From Legionella antarctica (lineage in GTDB: Bacteria > Pseudomonadota > Gammaproteobacteria > Legionellales > Legionellaceae): DNA of 64,000 nt. The notes below the pieces were generated by a model. That model saw only the letters and a list, made by a program, of their open reading frames with translations, was not told where the DNA came from and ran no database searches. Made by a program: the position numbers and the translations under genes. Where the stretch lies: the NCBI RefSeq assembly GCF_011764505.1, contig NZ_AP022839.1, positions 3,447,001 to 3,511,000 on the forward strand, read 5' to 3'. Below are positions 1 to 11,424 of this stretch, piece after piece. Position 1 is the stretch's first letter. Each line of letters begins with the position of its first letter.

Positions 1-18
1 TGGGGTCAAACCGCATGC

Positions 19-177
19 TTATTTCTTTTTGTTTGATTTTGAATGCGACTCTTTGCCTTGAGTGTTTTCTATTTTATCCTCATGATTTCCAAATTTTTCC
101 TCTGGATGAGTTGCATTGTGTTTATCATGACGACGAGCATCTTGTGATTCATTTTTAAACTTTTTATGGTGGGTCAT
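19..177 (-). CDS. small basic hypothetical protein (52 aa)
   Basis: A 52-codon ORF starts with ATG and has a GGAG Shine-Dalgarno sequence 11 bases upstream. The product is extremely hydrophilic: it is rich in Lys, His, Asn and Glu, has almost no hydrophobic residues and ends in KSNKKK. I recognise no domain. It would be a soluble, probably disordered peptide, perhaps a nucleic-acid-binding or stress-type small protein, but that is only a guess from composition. It lies alone near the window edge, divergent from the DUF1810 gene. The good ribosome site and uninterrupted frame are the only support that it is real. Confidence 0.5.
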   Translation of the reverse strand: MTHHKKFKNESQDARRHDKHNATHPEEKFGNHEDKIENTQGKESHSKSNKKK

Positions 178-514
178 TTTAATATCTACTCCGTATGTAA
201 TCGTAAACGTATTTGTCTACGAGTCCTGTATTAAAGTTAGATTGGCTTTGCTTAAAAAGCAAATTTACCTATCAATCCTTACAGGAGAAATAGTGTTATT
301 AAATTTATAAAACCAGAAAAGGAATTTTTATAACTCAACAATAAATGATTATTAAGTCCATTTGTCACTAGTAACTCTCAAAATCAGCATTTGTTTTATA
401 AATGCGCCACAATGGCAAGATTTTCCTCTAAAATTAGGATATAATTGGCTAATTATATTTCATCTCGACCACAAATAGCCCACCAAAGATCCAGTTGATT
501 TACCGGAGAATAAG
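178..514. other. intergenic region, no gene seen
   Basis: This AT-rich stretch separates the divergent 52-aa ORF and the DUF1810 gene. The only structure I see is a perfect 7-base inverted repeat TTTGCTT/AAGCAAA at 247-263 with a three-base loop. It lacks the U-tract of a terminator and could be a small operator. Promoters for both flanking genes should lie here but no convincing -35/-10 pair stands out. Confidence 0.5.
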
Positions 515-1502
515 ATGACCCAGCTCAAACGTTTTCATGAAGCACAACAAAATAAAACGAGTGGCTATGCTCAGGCAAAGAAAGAAATAGCTGCCGGAAA
601 AAAAAACCAGCCATTGGATTTGGTACATTTTTCCACAACTGCAAATACTAGGTTACAGCACTAACGCTCAATACTATGGCATTGTAAATTTTGAAGAAGC
701 CTGTGATTATCTTCGCGATCCCATTCTTTTTGATCACTACCATGAAATGGTTCAGCTTATTGAACAACACCTTTCAAGCAAAAGTATTAATGTTCTGATG
801 GGTACTGAGATAGATGCTTCTAAGTTAACGTCCAGTTTGACCTTATTTCGTGAAGTAGCCTCATTTCTAGACTCAGAAACAGGAGCTCGTTTGCATAACT
901 TCACAGATCTTAAAAAGAGCTGCGACAATATCTTTGCTATGATTGCAAAACAAGGTTTCTTCCCTTGCGAGCAAACCCAATCTTATTTGGAATCGCATAT
1001 GAGACATGGGCTAGCACGGACAGTAATTACACCTAGTGTGGCTCAGACTTCTCTGTTTGAACCTCCTGTTATTCTTAAAACCAACCATGACGAACCTCCT
1101 GTTACCTCCGTTGAAAATAAAAGATCCGCTGAGGTTATTTCACCTCTGATTTCTCAACTTCAGGGATATATTGATATGAGACGAAATGAATGGTCTTTTC
1201 ATTATAATTTTTTAGGTGTTGTGTCGTTCATCTATTTAATTATGGATACCTTTTCAGGAACCGATCATTTCCATAAAAAAAGTCGTGACGTTAAGATAAA
1301 TGCTGCTACGAAATTACAACAGCTTCTTGACCCAACAGCCCCCGAACCAAACACGAACCTTACTGATGCTGAAGTGGCCGCCCTAAAAGAAGGACGATTA
1401 GGTGTTCTGGTGGCAGGCCATGGTGAACTGGAGTCACTCATAAAAAATGCACCGAAAAAACCGATAGTTGAGGACAGCTCTGCCATGCGCTTTGGCGTTT
1501 AA
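515..1502 (+). pseudogene. DUF1810-domain protein, frameshifted in a poly-A run
   Basis: Translation from ATG 515 (GGAG Shine-Dalgarno 7 bases upstream) begins like DUF1810 proteins (QLKRFHEAQQ, YAQAKKEIAAGKK) but runs out of frame after nine A's at 598-606. Removing one A joins it to the frame that continues SHWIWYIFPQL, LGYSTNAQYYG, FEEACDYLRDP, which are family hallmarks, and stays open to the stop at 1500-1502. The restored protein is 328 residues. DUF1810 covers about the first 140. The rest is an unrecognised C-terminal extension with a hydrophobic patch (FLGVVSFIYLIM). DUF1810 proteins are small alpha-helical proteins of unknown function. The ATG at 747 would start inside the domain. 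It could be a true pseudogene, a sequencing error, or a gene read by slippage on the A run. The extension is unusual for the family and might mark a secreted Legionella variant. Confidence 0.75.
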
Positions 1503-1684
1503 GCAAAATACAGTTTAAAAATAAAGGTTGGGCCAGGAACTATAACGTGAAGTAAAGTGAAACAAATCCCGCCATTGTGAGCTTAGTAACACAGGCCTAA
1601 TAGTTTCTCCTATCTTAATTTATACGATGCTTGGCTTATCCTCAACTTCCTAAATATGGCGACAATTGGAATTTCACAGTTGTT

Positions 1685-2950
1685 CTATTTTCTTTTCTTC
1701 CCTACTTTAATCATTTTTACCCCTTTAATCGTATTATCACTGATTTTCAAAATCTCAATACGATAATTTTCTATCATCAAACATGAATCTGCCGGAGGTA
1801 TGTATCCCAGATACTCTATAATCAATCCACTTAATGTTCTTGGTCCGATTGAGGGCAAACTCCAACTCATCATTCGATTTAAATGACGTAAAGTTAAACT
1901 GGCGTCCACAATGACTGAACCATCGTCCTGAGGAGTAATATCACGGCTTAGAGCCGCAATATCTGTGGTAAACTCACCGACTATCTCTTCGAGAATATCT
2001 TCCATGGTGACTAAACCCTGAATATCACCATACTCATCGACAACGAAACAACTCCGTCTTTTCATTTTCCTGAAATTCAAAATCTGAATATTTAAAGGAG
2101 TTGCTTCTGGAATAAAATAGGGAGGATCGGCTATTTTCAATAAACTATCCAGATCCAATTTTTGTTCTAAAGCCAGGTTTAATACATCCCGCGCATGAAT
2201 CATTCCAACCAAATTATCTATAGACCCACGATATAAAGGTAACCGTGTATGTTGGGCCGTCTCTAATTGCTCAAGTAGTTGCGACCAGGATTGCTCCAAA
2301 TCAATACCAACAATATCAGCTTTCGGAACCATGATGTCTTCAACTGTCGCCTGCTCCAGATCCAACAGGCTGATCAGCATACTTTTATGTTCTACGGGTA
2401 AAAGCCCTCCGGCCTCATGGACCACAGAACGCAACTCTTCGCCAGTTAATGCTTCTTTTTGGATGCGATTAATCGAAATGCCAAACAAACGTAGAATTCC
2501 ATTTGAAATTAAACTAATTAGATGTACCAAAGGGGCAAAAACCCACTGTAAAATTTTTAAAGGCAGTGAAGAGGCAAACGCAACTTGTTGCGGATAAATA
2601 GCCGCCAAAGTTTTGGGAGTCATTTCAGCAAATACCAATACCAGCAGGGTTAAAAGCACCGTGGCAATAGCTACCCCGGCATCGCCATAAAACCGCTGTC
2701 CAATTAAGGTGGCTATGGTAGATGCAACAATGTTGGCTAAAGTATTACCAATTAATACCACACTTAACAATCTGTCTGGTCGTGCCAGCATCTGGTTAAC
2801 CCGTATTGCTTGCTTGTTTTGCTTTTTTACCAGGTATCGCAATTTATATCGATTTATAGACATCATGCCTATCTCAGAGCCTGAAAAAAAAGCTGATAAT
2901 ATAATCAAAAAAATTAATAGAATTAGTAGCGTAGAAAGAGGGTATAGCAC
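1685..2950 (-). CDS. CNNM/CorC-HlyC family membrane protein with CBS domains
   Basis: A 421-residue protein with the YfjD/CorB layout. An N-terminal DUF21/CNNM membrane domain of about four helices (residues 5-190, with FFSGSEIGMMS near the start) is followed by two CBS domains (about 200-330; KADIVGIDLE, RLPLYRG, RSCFVVDEYGDIQGLVTMEDILEEIVGE) and a C-terminal CorC_HlyC domain. Family members act in the inner membrane in Mg2+/Co2+ homeostasis or efflux, with the CBS pair sensing nucleotide. Translation starts at GTG with AAGGA six bases upstream. It stands alone on this strand next to ppa. The exact ion is inferred from the family only. Confidence 0.85.
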   Translation of the reverse strand: MLYPLSTLLILLIFLIILSAFFSGSEIGMMSINRYKLRYLVKKQNKQAIRVNQMLARPDRLLSVVLIGNTLANIVASTIATLIGQRFYGDAGVAIATVLLTLLVLVFAEMTPKTLAAIYPQQVAFASSLPLKILQWVFAPLVHLISLISNGILRLFGISINRIQKEALTGEELRSVVHEAGGLLPVEHKSMLISLLDLEQATVEDIMVPKADIVGIDLEQSWSQLLEQLETAQHTRLPLYRGSIDNLVGMIHARDVLNLALEQKLDLDSLLKIADPPYFIPEATPLNIQILNFRKMKRRSCFVVDEYGDIQGLVTMEDILEEIVGEFTTDIAALSRDITPQDDGSVIVDASLTLRHLNRMMSWSLPSIGPRTLSGLIIEYLGYIPPADSCLMIENYRIEILKISDNTIKGVKMIKVGKKRK

Positions 2951-3105
2951 TTAATTTCCTTAAGCTTTATTGCTAAAAAATAAATTATCATAAGGTGATC
3001 AAGAAAGCGAGATTGATGAAGGTCACCGTGTACAACAGCCCTTCATCAATATTAAAATTATCGGACAATTTTTGGGCACTGTTTACCTATAAACTAAATT
3101 TAGAC

Positions 3106-3636
3106 TTAATTCTGATTGAAGCGCTTCACACTGGCCAGAATTTCTTTACGTGCCTCTTCAGGACCTACCCATCCTTCTATTTTGACCCATTTACCCTTTT
3201 CCAAGTCTTTATAATGACTAAAAAAGTGTTCTAAGGTTAACAATAAATGCTGTGGTAAATCCAAATGGGTTTGAACATCATGATACATTGTGCTTAATTT
3301 ATGAGTAGGAACAGCAAGTAATTTCGCATCTACTCCTGCTTCATCGGTCATTTTTAACATACCCACGGGACGACAGGCAATAACAGCACCGCTGATTAAA
3401 GGAACAGGGGTTACTACCAATACATCTACTGGATCACCATCTTCAGATAGAGTATTAGGAATATAGCCGTAATTCGCAGGATAAAACATGGCAGTAGCCA
3501 TAAATCGATCTACAAACAATGCGCCAGACTCTTTATCTACTTCATATTTTACTGGCTCACCATGCATAGGGATTTCAATAATAACGTTAATTTCATTTGG
3601 CACATCTTTGCCACTCTTAATTTCCATTAAACTCAT
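3106..3636 (-). CDS. ppa: inorganic pyrophosphatase, family I
   Basis: 176 residues, the usual size of bacterial family I soluble pyrophosphatases. It hydrolyses cytosolic pyrophosphate to phosphate and so drives biosynthetic reactions forward. The sequence shows [19 protein letters not shown] with the substrate-binding E and K, NYGYIPNT, and the signature DGDPVDVLV carrying the Mg2+-binding aspartates. The C-terminus is the expected helix ([16 protein letters not shown]). It is monocistronic and divergent from the HIT-folE pair, so both promoters must lie in the 127-base gap 3637-3763. Confidence 0.95.
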   Translation of the reverse strand: MSLMEIKSGKDVPNEINVIIEIPMHGEPVKYEVDKESGALFVDRFMATAMFYPANYGYIPNTLSEDGDPVDVLVVTPVPLISGAVIACRPVGMLKMTDEAGVDAKLLAVPTHKLSTMYHDVQTHLDLPQHLLLTLEHFFSHYKDLEKGKWVKIEGWVGPEEARKEILASVKRFNQN

Positions 3637-3763
3637 TTATTTACCCCTAAACTAAGAAAAAAGAGCTATTATGCGAAAATTTCCGATAAAAGGCAAAGAC
3701 AAGCTGTCGCTATCTAATGAAGGAAATGTATAATATCTTTTTAGTCGATTAATCAGGTTCCTT

Positions 3764-4105
3764 ATGACTTGTTTGTTTTGCAAAATTGCTCAGGGTGAAA
3801 TTCCTGCTACTGTGGTTTTTCAAGATAGTGATATAATGGCTTTTCGTGACATTAATCCACAAGCACCCACGCATGTGTTAATCATCCCCAAGCGACATAT
3901 AGCCACAATTAATGACGCCAATGATGAAGACGCACAACTCTTGGGAAATATGGTTTTGCGAGCAAAGAAATTAGCTCAGGCTGAGGGCTTTAGCGAGATA
4001 GGTTACCGGTTAATTTTTAACATTAATTCTGGTGGCGGGCAGGAAGTTTACCACATTCATTTACATTTACTTGGCGGACGTCAAATGACTTGGCCGCCAG
4101 GCTAG
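3764..4105 (+). CDS. HIT-family nucleotide hydrolase (HinT-like)
   Basis: 113 residues beginning [15 protein letters not shown], a typical HinT opening with the Cys zinc-like pair. The catalytic histidine-triad motif is HIHLHLLGG near residue 100. Bacterial HinT proteins are small cytosolic dimers that hydrolyse adenosine phosphoramidates; the physiological substrate is unclear. The gene ends 11 bases before the folE start, and the folE ribosome site overlaps its stop, so the two are probably co-transcribed. Confidence 0.93.
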   Translation: MTCLFCKIAQGEIPATVVFQDSDIMAFRDINPQAPTHVLIIPKRHIATINDANDEDAQLLGNMVLRAKKLAQAEGFSEIGYRLIFNINSGGGQEVYHIHLHLLGGRQMTWPPG

Positions 4106-4116
4106 GAGTTCTAACT

Positions 4117-4656
4117 ATGGAACAACTATACTCTAAACTGCTTAAAGAATTAGGTGAAGATATAACTCGAGAAGGATTAAAAGATACCCCTGCACGTGCA
4201 GCTAATGCAATGCGCTATTTAACAAAAGGTTATCTTGAAAATATTGATGACATTATTAATGACGCACTGTTTGATTCCGATATGAATGAACTGGTGATTG
4301 TAAAAGATATAGAGCTGTATTCGATGTGTGAACACCATTTATTACCATTTCTTGGCAAATGCCATGTAGGGTATTTACCTAACGGTAAAGTCATCGGGTT
4401 ATCTAAAATCGCTCGTATCGTTGATTTTTATGCTAGAAGATTGCAGATACAGGAGCGATTGACCAGTGAGATAGCCAATTGTATCGAATCAATAACCGGA
4501 GCCCGTGGTGTTTCCGTAGTTATTGAGGCCAAACATCTGTGTATGATGATGCGGGGAGTAGAAAAGCAAAATTCAGTCATGACAACTTCCGTAATGCTTG
4601 GAGAGATGCGTACTAACTCGAGTAGCCGCAGTGAGTTTTTGAATTTAATTCGTTAA
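4117..4656 (+). CDS. folE: GTP cyclohydrolase I
   Basis: Converts GTP to 7,8-dihydroneopterin triphosphate, the first step of folate/tetrahydropterin synthesis. Of the possible starts I choose ATG 4117 because it has AGGAG eight bases upstream; the in-frame TTG at 4090 would begin inside the HIT gene. The 179-residue product shows the family signatures: [16 protein letters not shown] near the N-terminus, the zinc-site CEHHLLPF, a second Cys in [10 protein letters not shown], and KQNSVMTTS at the end. It follows the HIT gene closely. Another folate gene, folP, lies elsewhere in the window. Confidence 0.95.
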   Translation: MEQLYSKLLKELGEDITREGLKDTPARAANAMRYLTKGYLENIDDIINDALFDSDMNELVIVKDIELYSMCEHHLLPFLGKCHVGYLPNGKVIGLSKIARIVDFYARRLQIQERLTSEIANCIESITGARGVSVVIEAKHLCMMMRGVEKQNSVMTTSVMLGEMRTNSSSRSEFLNLIR

Positions 4657-4823
4657 TTAATGTTCCAAATTACAGTTCCCAAAGCGCTCTGTAATATGGA
4701 ACAGAATAAAAATATAGAGACATTCCTAAAGTCGACAAACCTTTTAATTGAATAAGGTAATTACCAGTATTTAATAGCGTGAAAGAAGTTCTACAAACTT
4801 GAGATATCGTTTTTAATAAGCAA

Positions 4824-4852
4824 AACCCGCAACAAATTGCTTCTTGCGGGTT
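4824..4852 (-). terminator. intrinsic terminator downstream of pnp
   Basis: Perfect 9-bp inverted repeat AACCCGCAA/TTGCGGGTT with an 11-base loop, 25 bases past the pnp stop. Read on the minus strand the stem runs into TTGCTTATT, an imperfect U-rich tract. Its position at the end of the rpsO-pnp unit, facing the convergent folE, fits transcription termination. Confidence 0.7.
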
Positions 4853-4876
4853 CAAATTTATGGATAATTTGACGTA

Positions 4877-7039
4877 TTATTCTTCTTCAGAACTATCGCC
4901 AGCGTTAGCAACTTCTTGATGTTCTTCGGCAGCAGGGGCAGCAGCTTTAGCTTCTGGAGCAGAAGGCTTATCTTTCCACTCTAATTTCACCCGACCTTGT
5001 TTATCAACACCTGCAACAAATACTTCAATATCCTGACCCTCCTTGAGAACATCTTCAACTTTTTGCGCTCTGTCATTACAAATTTGAGAGATGTGAAGCA
5101 ATCCGTCTTTACCTGGTAAAAGATTAATAAAAGCACCAAAGTCAACGATTTTACTAACTTTACCTTTGTACGTTTGCCCAACTTCAACTTCAGCAATTAA
5201 AGCTTTAATTTGTTTTTGAGCTTCTTCTAAAGCGTCAATATCTGGGGAAAACAACTGGATTACTCCGGCATCATCTATATCTATAGAAACCCCTGTACTT
5301 TCAATCAGTCCTTTTATTGTAGCGCCACCTTTACCAATGATCGTGCGAATTTTATCTTCAGCTACTTTCATCGTGGTGATTCTTGGAGCATGTTGTGATA
5401 ACTCAACTCTATGCTCTGCCAATGAATTATTCATTACCCCAAGAATATGTGTACGACCGGCTAAAGCTTGCTCTAAGGCCTGCTCCATAATTTGATTGGT
5501 AATACCCGTAATCTTAATATCCATTTGTAATGCAGTGATTCCGTTTTCTGTACCGGCAACTTTGAAATCCATGTCGCCCAAATGATCTTCATCACCCAAT
5601 ATATCAGTCAAGACTGCAAAACGATCACCTTCTTTGATTAAGCCCATCGCCACACCAGCAACTGGGGCTTTCAATGGAACTCCTGCATCCATAAGTGCCA
5701 AACTGCTCCCACAAACCGTTGCCATAGAACTTGAACCATTAGACTCAGTAATCTCAGAAACGATACGCAATACATAAGGAAAATCTGCCGTATCAGGAAG
5801 TACTGCCATTAAGGCACGTTTGGCCAGGCGACCGTGGCCAATCTCGCGGCGTTTAGGACTACCTACCATTCCTGTCTCGCCCACTGAGTAGGGAGGAAAG
5901 TTGTAATGCAGCATGAATCGATCCCGGTTCTCAACGTTGATTCCATCAAGAATTTGCGCATCTCGATCATTACCTAAGGTAGCTACGACAATCGCCTGAG
6001 TTTCCCCTCGGGTAAACAGACAAGAACCATGAGTTCGGTCCAAAAATTTGGTACGGATTGAAATAGGACGTACGGTTTTATGATCACGTCCATCAATACG
6101 AGGCTCGCCATCGAGAATACGATTACGGACTATGGAACGCTCCAAATCACCAAACATGTTGGCAATATCATCAGCCCTTAACTCACTGTTTTCTACCATC
6201 AAGGCAGCAATGGCTTGTTCTTTTAATTCACCTAGTCGTTGATAGCGTTGTTGTTTATCCCTTATCAGGTATGCCGCTTCAACTTCATGTTGCGACATAT
6301 CTGCAACCCTATCTTTCAGGTTGGTGTCGACAGCCGCTGCTTGCCAATTCCAACGGGCCTTACCTGATTCTCCAGTCATTTCTTCTATGGCTTTTATGAC
6401 GCTCTTCATCATTTCATGACCATACATTATCGCACCACGCATGATGTCTTCACTTAATTCTTTAGCTTCGGACTCAACCATCAAAATCGCGTCTTTAGTG
6501 CCGGCAACAACCAAATCAAGTCTTGATTGCTCGAGCTCTTTTCGACTAGGATTTAACAAATAAACACCTTCTTTATAACCTACACGGGCAGCACCAATTG
6601 GCCCATTGAAAGGAACACCAGAGATAGCAAGAGCGGCAGAAGCACCTATCATAGCGAGAATATCTGAAGAAACATCTGGATTTAAAGAAAGCACTGTAGC
6701 GATTACCTGTACTTCATTACGGAAATTTTCAGGAAATAAAGGTCGAATCGGCCTGTCTATTAAACGTGAAATGAGCGTTTCGTTATCACTCGGTCTTCCT
6801 TCACGCTTATTAAATCCACCGGGAATTTTTCCTACAGCGTAGAATTTTTCCTGATAATTTACTGTAAGGGGGAAAAAGCCATTGTTCTCACCACCCTCTT
6901 TCTTCGCAACAACAGTTACCAACACTTGAGTACCATTCATACTCACTAATACAGCACCATCAGCTTGTCTTGCCACTTCACCAGTTTCTAATACTAAGGT
7001 GTGGTCACCAAATGCTATTTCTTTTGTAATTTTAGCCAC
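4877..7039 (-). CDS. pnp: polynucleotide phosphorylase
   Basis: 720-residue 3'-to-5' exoribonuclease that phosphorolyses RNA to nucleoside diphosphates, normally a trimer and part of the RNA degradosome. It has two RNase PH-like domains (about 1-230 and 310-540; [39 protein letters not shown]), then KH ([15 protein letters not shown]) and S1 ([23 protein letters not shown]) domains and an acidic Ala/Glu-rich tail. The start is GTG with GGGGA about eight bases upstream. It follows rpsO, and a strong terminator lies between them, so much transcription may stop before pnp. Confidence 0.96.
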   Translation of the reverse strand: MAKITKEIAFGDHTLVLETGEVARQADGAVLVSMNGTQVLVTVVAKKEGGENNGFFPLTVNYQEKFYAVGKIPGGFNKREGRPSDNETLISRLIDRPIRPLFPENFRNEVQVIATVLSLNPDVSSDILAMIGASAALAISGVPFNGPIGAARVGYKEGVYLLNPSRKELEQSRLDLVVAGTKDAILMVESEAKELSEDIMRGAIMYGHEMMKSVIKAIEEMTGESGKARWNWQAAAVDTNLKDRVADMSQHEVEAAYLIRDKQQRYQRLGELKEQAIAALMVENSELRADDIANMFGDLERSIVRNRILDGEPRIDGRDHKTVRPISIRTKFLDRTHGSCLFTRGETQAIVVATLGNDRDAQILDGINVENRDRFMLHYNFPPYSVGETGMVGSPKRREIGHGRLAKRALMAVLPDTADFPYVLRIVSEITESNGSSSMATVCGSSLALMDAGVPLKAPVAGVAMGLIKEGDRFAVLTDILGDEDHLGDMDFKVAGTENGITALQMDIKITGITNQIMEQALEQALAGRTHILGVMNNSLAEHRVELSQHAPRITTMKVAEDKIRTIIGKGGATIKGLIESTGVSIDIDDAGVIQLFSPDIDALEEAQKQIKALIAEVEVGQTYKGKVSKIVDFGAFINLLPGKDGLLHISQICNDRAQKVEDVLKEGQDIEVFVAGVDKQGRVKLEWKDKPSAPEAKAAAPAAEEHQEVANAGDSSEEE

Positions 7040-7070
7040 GTAATGTTCCCCATTAAGTAATCAACGAAAA

Positions 7071-7098
7071 AAAAGGCGCAGAAAAAACTGCGCCTTTT
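7071..7098 (-). terminator. intrinsic terminator between rpsO and pnp
   Basis: An 11-bp perfect stem AAAAGGCGCAG/CTGCGCCTTTT with a six-base loop. On the minus strand it is followed by an uninterrupted run of eight T. This is a textbook rho-independent terminator lying 54 bases after rpsO and 31 before the pnp start. An analogous rpsO-pnp terminator and RNase-processing site exists in E. coli. Confidence 0.88.
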
Positions 7099-7152
7099 AT
7101 TTAAACGACTGTATATGTTTAACTGTCTCTACAGAGACCATAACCTCAACAA

Positions 7153-7428
7153 TCAATAAGAATCTCTCAATCCTAAACTTTGAATTAATGTTTGATAGCG
7201 AGGAAGATCATTCCGCTTCAAATATTTTAATAACTTACGACGTTTATTAACCAGGCTTTGCAAGCCACGTCTGGAATGAAAATCTTTTTTATGTTCTTTA
7301 AAATGGTCAGTCAAATATTTGATTCGGCCAGTAATTAAAGAAACCTGAACTTCAGGCGAGCCAGTATCTTTATCGGCACGTTTGTATTCATTAACAATTT
7401 CTGCTTTTTCCGCGCTATTTAGCGACAT
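7153..7428 (-). CDS. rpsO: 30S ribosomal protein S15
   Basis: 91 residues, close to the normal 88-89. It binds the central domain of 16S rRNA early in 30S assembly. Recognisable parts are [25 protein letters not shown] in pieces, [18 protein letters not shown] and [13 protein letters not shown]. The start ATG has AGGAG eight bases upstream. It lies between truB and pnp, the standard order. Confidence 0.97.
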   Translation of the reverse strand: MSLNSAEKAEIVNEYKRADKDTGSPEVQVSLITGRIKYLTDHFKEHKKDFHSRRGLQSLVNKRRKLLKYLKRNDLPRYQTLIQSLGLRDSY

Positions 7429-7575
7429 TATACACTCCTGGAACTAAGCTAAGTATTCATTTAAAGGGGGACATTCTACCAAGGCCTACAAAACGATACA
7501 AGTACTGGAAATTAATTTGTGCAAAAAATTTCATCTTTACTCCAAAATATAGATCAAATTAAACAATAATCCGTT

Positions 7576-8493
7576 TTAATCCTGGAATGCAAGCAATCGC
7601 TTTGCTTTTATATCTCCATTGGTTTGCCGCTCTCCTAATCCAATAAACTGTGACGCCTCATTATAGAGACGAACACAATCTGCTACTTCAACATTCATCT
7701 TATTTGCAATGACTTTGCCTTGACGAATAGTAAATACCTCATCTTCTGATAAGATAATCATTGTTAAATAATCAACTGCTCTGTCCATGGGGATCAAGCA
7801 ATCAAGTTTTTGTGCTAATGACATTTCTTGTATTTGATCAAGTGTATACATCGGCATTTGTTCAAATCCCGAGGTATAAAGCCTATGTAATCGTGTCACA
7901 TGTGCTCCAACATTCAGCTCATCGCCAATATCCTCAACCAAATTACGGATGTACGTTCCTTTACTGCATGTTACTGTTAATGAAAAATGCTTCCCATCAA
8001 ACTCTTCCAATTGCAGCTGACTGATCAATACTTCTCGGGCCTGTCGCTCTATTTCTATTCCTTTTCTAGCGTAGCGGTATAAAGGAGTACCGTTATGTTT
8101 CAACGCCGAAAACATTGAAGGAACCTGTCTAATATGCCCTTGATATTTCGCCAAAATTTTATTTATCTGTTCTTCCGAAATACAAAAAGAATCAACCTGT
8201 GACATAATCTCACCAGTGGAGTCTGACGTATTGGTTTTAATTCCTAATAAACCTGTGGCTTCGTAACATTTATCAGCATCAAGTAAATACTGACAAATTT
8301 TGGTTGCCTCGCCAAAGCAAACGGGTAGCATGCCAGTGGCTAACGGATCCAGGCTACCTGTATGGCCGGCTTTTTTTGCACCAAACAAGCGCTTTGCTTT
8401 TTGTAACGCAGCATTGGATGTGATTCCCTCCGGCTTATTTAGTAATAAAATTCCGTTTATTGATGATTTAGTTTCAATTATTTTCATTATCAT
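7576..8493 (-). CDS. truB: tRNA pseudouridine-55 synthase
   Basis: 305 residues. TruB makes pseudouridine at position 55 of the tRNA T-loop. It has [11 protein letters not shown] and the catalytic aspartate in [12 protein letters not shown] near residue 48, then [15 protein letters not shown] in the catalytic domain. The reading frame begins 20 bases inside the 3' end of rbfA. The first Met (8493) and the third residue, also Met (8487), are both possible starts; no clear Shine-Dalgarno separates them, which fits translational coupling to rbfA. Confidence 0.95.
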   Translation of the reverse strand: MIMKIIETKSSINGILLLNKPEGITSNAALQKAKRLFGAKKAGHTGSLDPLATGMLPVCFGEATKICQYLLDADKCYEATGLLGIKTNTSDSTGEIMSQVDSFCISEEQINKILAKYQGHIRQVPSMFSALKHNGTPLYRYARKGIEIERQAREVLISQLQLEEFDGKHFSLTVTCSKGTYIRNLVEDIGDELNVGAHVTRLHRLYTSGFEQMPMYTLDQIQEMSLAQKLDCLIPMDRAVDYLTMIILSEDEVFTIRQGKVIANKMNVEVADCVRLYNEASQFIGLGERQTNGDIKAKRLLAFQD

Positions 8494-8845
8494 CAGAAGC
8501 AGGAGAATTTACTTCATCAATTAAACGACTCAAACGCTCGCCATATTCTATTGATTCGTCATAAATAAAATGCAGTTGTGGAACGGTGCGTAACGTGATG
8601 CTACGAGCCAAGGCGGTTCGTAAATAGCTTGCGGCAGCATTTAAGATATTAGCAGCCAGCTTTTTATCTTCATCAAATACAGTGAAGTACACTTTAGCAT
8701 GACCTAAATCAGCAGCCACCTTGACTGCTGAAATAGTAACTAATCCATTTAAACGGGGATCTTTTACTTCCTGGGGAATAATCTGAGCTAATTTTCTTTG
8801 AATCATCTCAGCAATTCTATCAGTACGCTTAAAATTATTACTCAT
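8474..8845 (-). CDS. rbfA: ribosome-binding factor A
   Basis: 123 residues with the single KH-like RbfA domain: [46 protein letters not shown] and [23 protein letters not shown]. RbfA helps mature the 16S rRNA 5' end in the 30S subunit and matters most in the cold. It starts two bases after the infB stop and overlaps truB by 20 bases, so infB-rbfA-truB are almost surely one transcript. Confidence 0.96.
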   Translation of the reverse strand: MSNNFKRTDRIAEMIQRKLAQIIPQEVKDPRLNGLVTISAVKVAADLGHAKVYFTVFDEDKKLAANILNAAASYLRTALARSITLRTVPQLHFIYDESIEYGERLSRLIDEVNSPASDDNENN

Positions 8846-8847
8846 TT

Positions 8848-11424
8848 TTATAAATCACGCTTAATTTCAATTGTTTCATATACTTCTATTAAATCGCCAG
8901 GTTTAACATCGTTATAGTTTTTAACCCCAATTCCGCACTCAAATCCCTGACGCACTTCAAGAACATCATCTTTAAATCGTCTTAGAGACTCCAGAGTTCC
9001 TTCATAAATTACAACGTTAGAACGCAAGACACGAATAGGATTATTACGTTTAATTGAGCCTTCAACTACCATACAGCCAGCAATTGAACCAATTTTAGGA
9101 GATTTAAACACATCACGAACCTCAGCAATACCAATAATTTGCTCTTTAAATTGAGGCGCAAGCATACCGGTTAAAGCACCTTTAATTTGATCAACTATGT
9201 CATATATAACACTATAATAATGCAGTGATACCGACTCTTGTTCAGCCAGACGTTTAGCACCACCATCGGCTCTGACGTTAAAGCCTATTAAAATCGCACT
9301 TGATGCAATAGCCAGGTGAACATCAGATTCTGTAATGCCACCTACACCGTTCGAAATAACTTCAACATTAACTTCGTCGTTTGATAATTTGACTAATGCA
9401 TCAGAAATAGCTTCCAGAGAGCCTTGAACATCAGCTTTTAATACAATATTCAATACTTTAGACTCAGTGGCAGTCATGTTTTCCATAATGCCTTCTATAG
9501 ACGATTTTTGCCGTCGGGCTAATTTAACATCACGGAATTTGCCTTGACGGAATAAAGCCACTTCTCTTGCTTTCTTCTCATCAGGAACAACAACTGCTTC
9601 ATCCCCTGCGTGAGGTATAGCAGATAAACCAAGAACTTCTACAGGAATTGATGGACCAGCACTATCAACCAGATCTCCATTATCTCCAACTAAAGCCCGT
9701 ACCCGACCATATTGGAAACCAGCTAATAAAATATCACCTTTGCGTAAGGTTCCACTCTGCACTAATACAGTAGCAACTGGACCTCGACCTTTATCCAGAC
9801 GTGACTCAATTACCACACCCTTCGCTGCACCATCGGTTAATGCGGTTAATTCCAATACCTCTGACTGCAATAAAATGGCATCAAGAAGATCATCAATACC
9901 CATACCAGATTTTGCTGAAATATTGATAAACATGGTATCACCACCCCAACTTTCAGGGATCACTTCATGAACAGATAATTCATTCATGACTTTCTCAGGA
10001 TCCGCATCTGGTTTATCCATTTTATTAATTGCAACAATAATAGGTACTTTCGCTGCCTTAGCATGTTGTACTGCTTCAATTGTTTGTGGTTTGACCCCAT
10101 CGTCAGATGCTACTATCAATATAACAATATCAGTTGCCTGTGCTCCACGTGCCCTCATTGCGGTAAACGCAGCGTGTCCTGGAGTATCAAGAAAAGTAAT
10201 ATCCCCTTTTGGAGTACTCACATGATAGGCACCAATATGCTGGGTGATTCCACCAGCCTCGCCTGCGGCAACTTTGGTGCGACGAATATAGTCCAATAAA
10301 GAAGTTTTACCATGGTCAACATGCCCCATGATCGTGACCACAGGCGCCCTGGACTCTGTAGTACTTCCTTTAGAAATCGATTCCCCTAAGCCAACCTCTA
10401 TAGCATCGTCTTTTATAATAACTGCTTTATGACCCATTTCTTCGACAACAATTATAGCTGTTTCCTGATCAATAACCTGATTTATAGTTGCCATAGCACC
10501 TAAAGTCATCATTACCTTAATGACTTCAGCCACCTTCACTGACATACGTTTTGCAAGATCTGCAACTGTGATTGTCTCAGGAACAAGAACTTCTCTAATC
10601 ATTGGAGTAGTGGGTAAAGCGAAACCATGGGTTAGTGATTCCTCTGCCTCTCTGTACTTATCTGACTTGTCTGATCCTTTTCGTTTTTTAAATTTGCTGC
10701 GTCCACCACGACGATGGGCATCTTGTTCGTCTTCTTCACGATTAAAAGATTGATATTTGGGTTTTTTCTTGGCTTTTTTAAACTCAGTTGACTCAGCCTC
10801 TGGTTTAGCCTGCTCGGTATGTTTCTTTTTACCGGGTTTAGGATCTTCTTTGATTGAGCTTCCAGGAGCAGGCTCTGATGCCGAACTTTCTGGGCCCTTA
10901 TCAGAAAATATTGCTAATGGATCAACCGGCTCCCCTTCAGCTGCTGGACTATCCACAACTTCAGATATTATTTCATCAATGGGGGCTTTAGCCTCGGCAA
11001 TACTCTCCACTTGCTCCGTTGGAGATGTTTCAGAAATACTGTCAGTAAGATTGTGTTCCTCGTCAGCAAGAACATCTGCTGCGTCAGTTGTAACTTCTTT
11101 GACCTCAGTATGTTCTACAACCGTACTGCGTTTAACAAAGGTCTTTTTCTTGCGAACCTCAATATTAACTTTCTTACCGCTGTGAACATCATGACCAACA
11201 GTAACCTGAGATACTTTACGTCTTAAGGTTATTCTTCCAGGTGCATCGGTAATATCACGCGCAGAACTACCCTTTAAATGACTGAGTAAAATTCGCTTTT
11301 GATCTTCATTCACTGTCTGTTGATCATCAGTGAAAGACAACCCTGCTTCCTGTAACTGGTTCAATAAGCGTTCAACCGGAATACCAACGACTTGAGCTAA
11401 TTGTTTAACCGTCACATCCGCCAT
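8848..11424 (-). CDS. infB: translation initiation factor IF-2
   Basis: 858-residue GTPase that brings fMet-tRNA to the 30S subunit. It has an N-terminal IF2_N domain (1-50), a long low-complexity charged linker (about 100-260), a second IF2_N-like segment (about 280-330), and a G domain with GHVDHGKT (367-374), DTPGH (about 413) and NKMD (about 467). Domain II and the C-terminal fMet-tRNA-binding domains follow. It belongs to the rimP-nusA-infB-rbfA-truB operon; the gap to nusA is 94 bases. Confidence 0.97.
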   Translation of the reverse strand: MADVTVKQLAQVVGIPVERLLNQLQEAGLSFTDDQQTVNEDQKRILLSHLKGSSARDITDAPGRITLRRKVSQVTVGHDVHSGKKVNIEVRKKKTFVKRSTVVEHTEVKEVTTDAADVLADEEHNLTDSISETSPTEQVESIAEAKAPIDEIISEVVDSPAAEGEPVDPLAIFSDKGPESSASEPAPGSSIKEDPKPGKKKHTEQAKPEAESTEFKKAKKKPKYQSFNREEDEQDAHRRGGRSKFKKRKGSDKSDKYREAEESLTHGFALPTTPMIREVLVPETITVADLAKRMSVKVAEVIKVMMTLGAMATINQVIDQETAIIVVEEMGHKAVIIKDDAIEVGLGESISKGSTTESRAPVVTIMGHVDHGKTSLLDYIRRTKVAAGEAGGITQHIGAYHVSTPKGDITFLDTPGHAAFTAMRARGAQATDIVILIVASDDGVKPQTIEAVQHAKAAKVPIIVAINKMDKPDADPEKVMNELSVHEVIPESWGGDTMFINISAKSGMGIDDLLDAILLQSEVLELTALTDGAAKGVVIESRLDKGRGPVATVLVQSGTLRKGDILLAGFQYGRVRALVGDNGDLVDSAGPSIPVEVLGLSAIPHAGDEAVVVPDEKKAREVALFRQGKFRDVKLARRQKSSIEGIMENMTATESKVLNIVLKADVQGSLEAISDALVKLSNDEVNVEVISNGVGGITESDVHLAIASSAILIGFNVRADGGAKRLAEQESVSLHYYSVIYDIVDQIKGALTGMLAPQFKEQIIGIAEVRDVFKSPKIGSIAGCMVVEGSIKRNNPIRVLRSNVVIYEGTLESLRRFKDDVLEVRQGFECGIGVKNYNDVKPGDLIEVYETIEIKRDL

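Noticed and set aside
747-1502. ATG 747 as the true start of a 251-aa protein
   Set aside because: The upstream sequence in the same frame is clearly DUF1810-coding and 747 has no Shine-Dalgarno; the gene starts at 515 and is frameshifted.
10757-11185. 142-codon plus-strand frame inside infB
   Set aside because: It is antisense to the low-complexity linker of IF-2, Ser/Leu-rich as expected from such a shadow, with no ribosome site.
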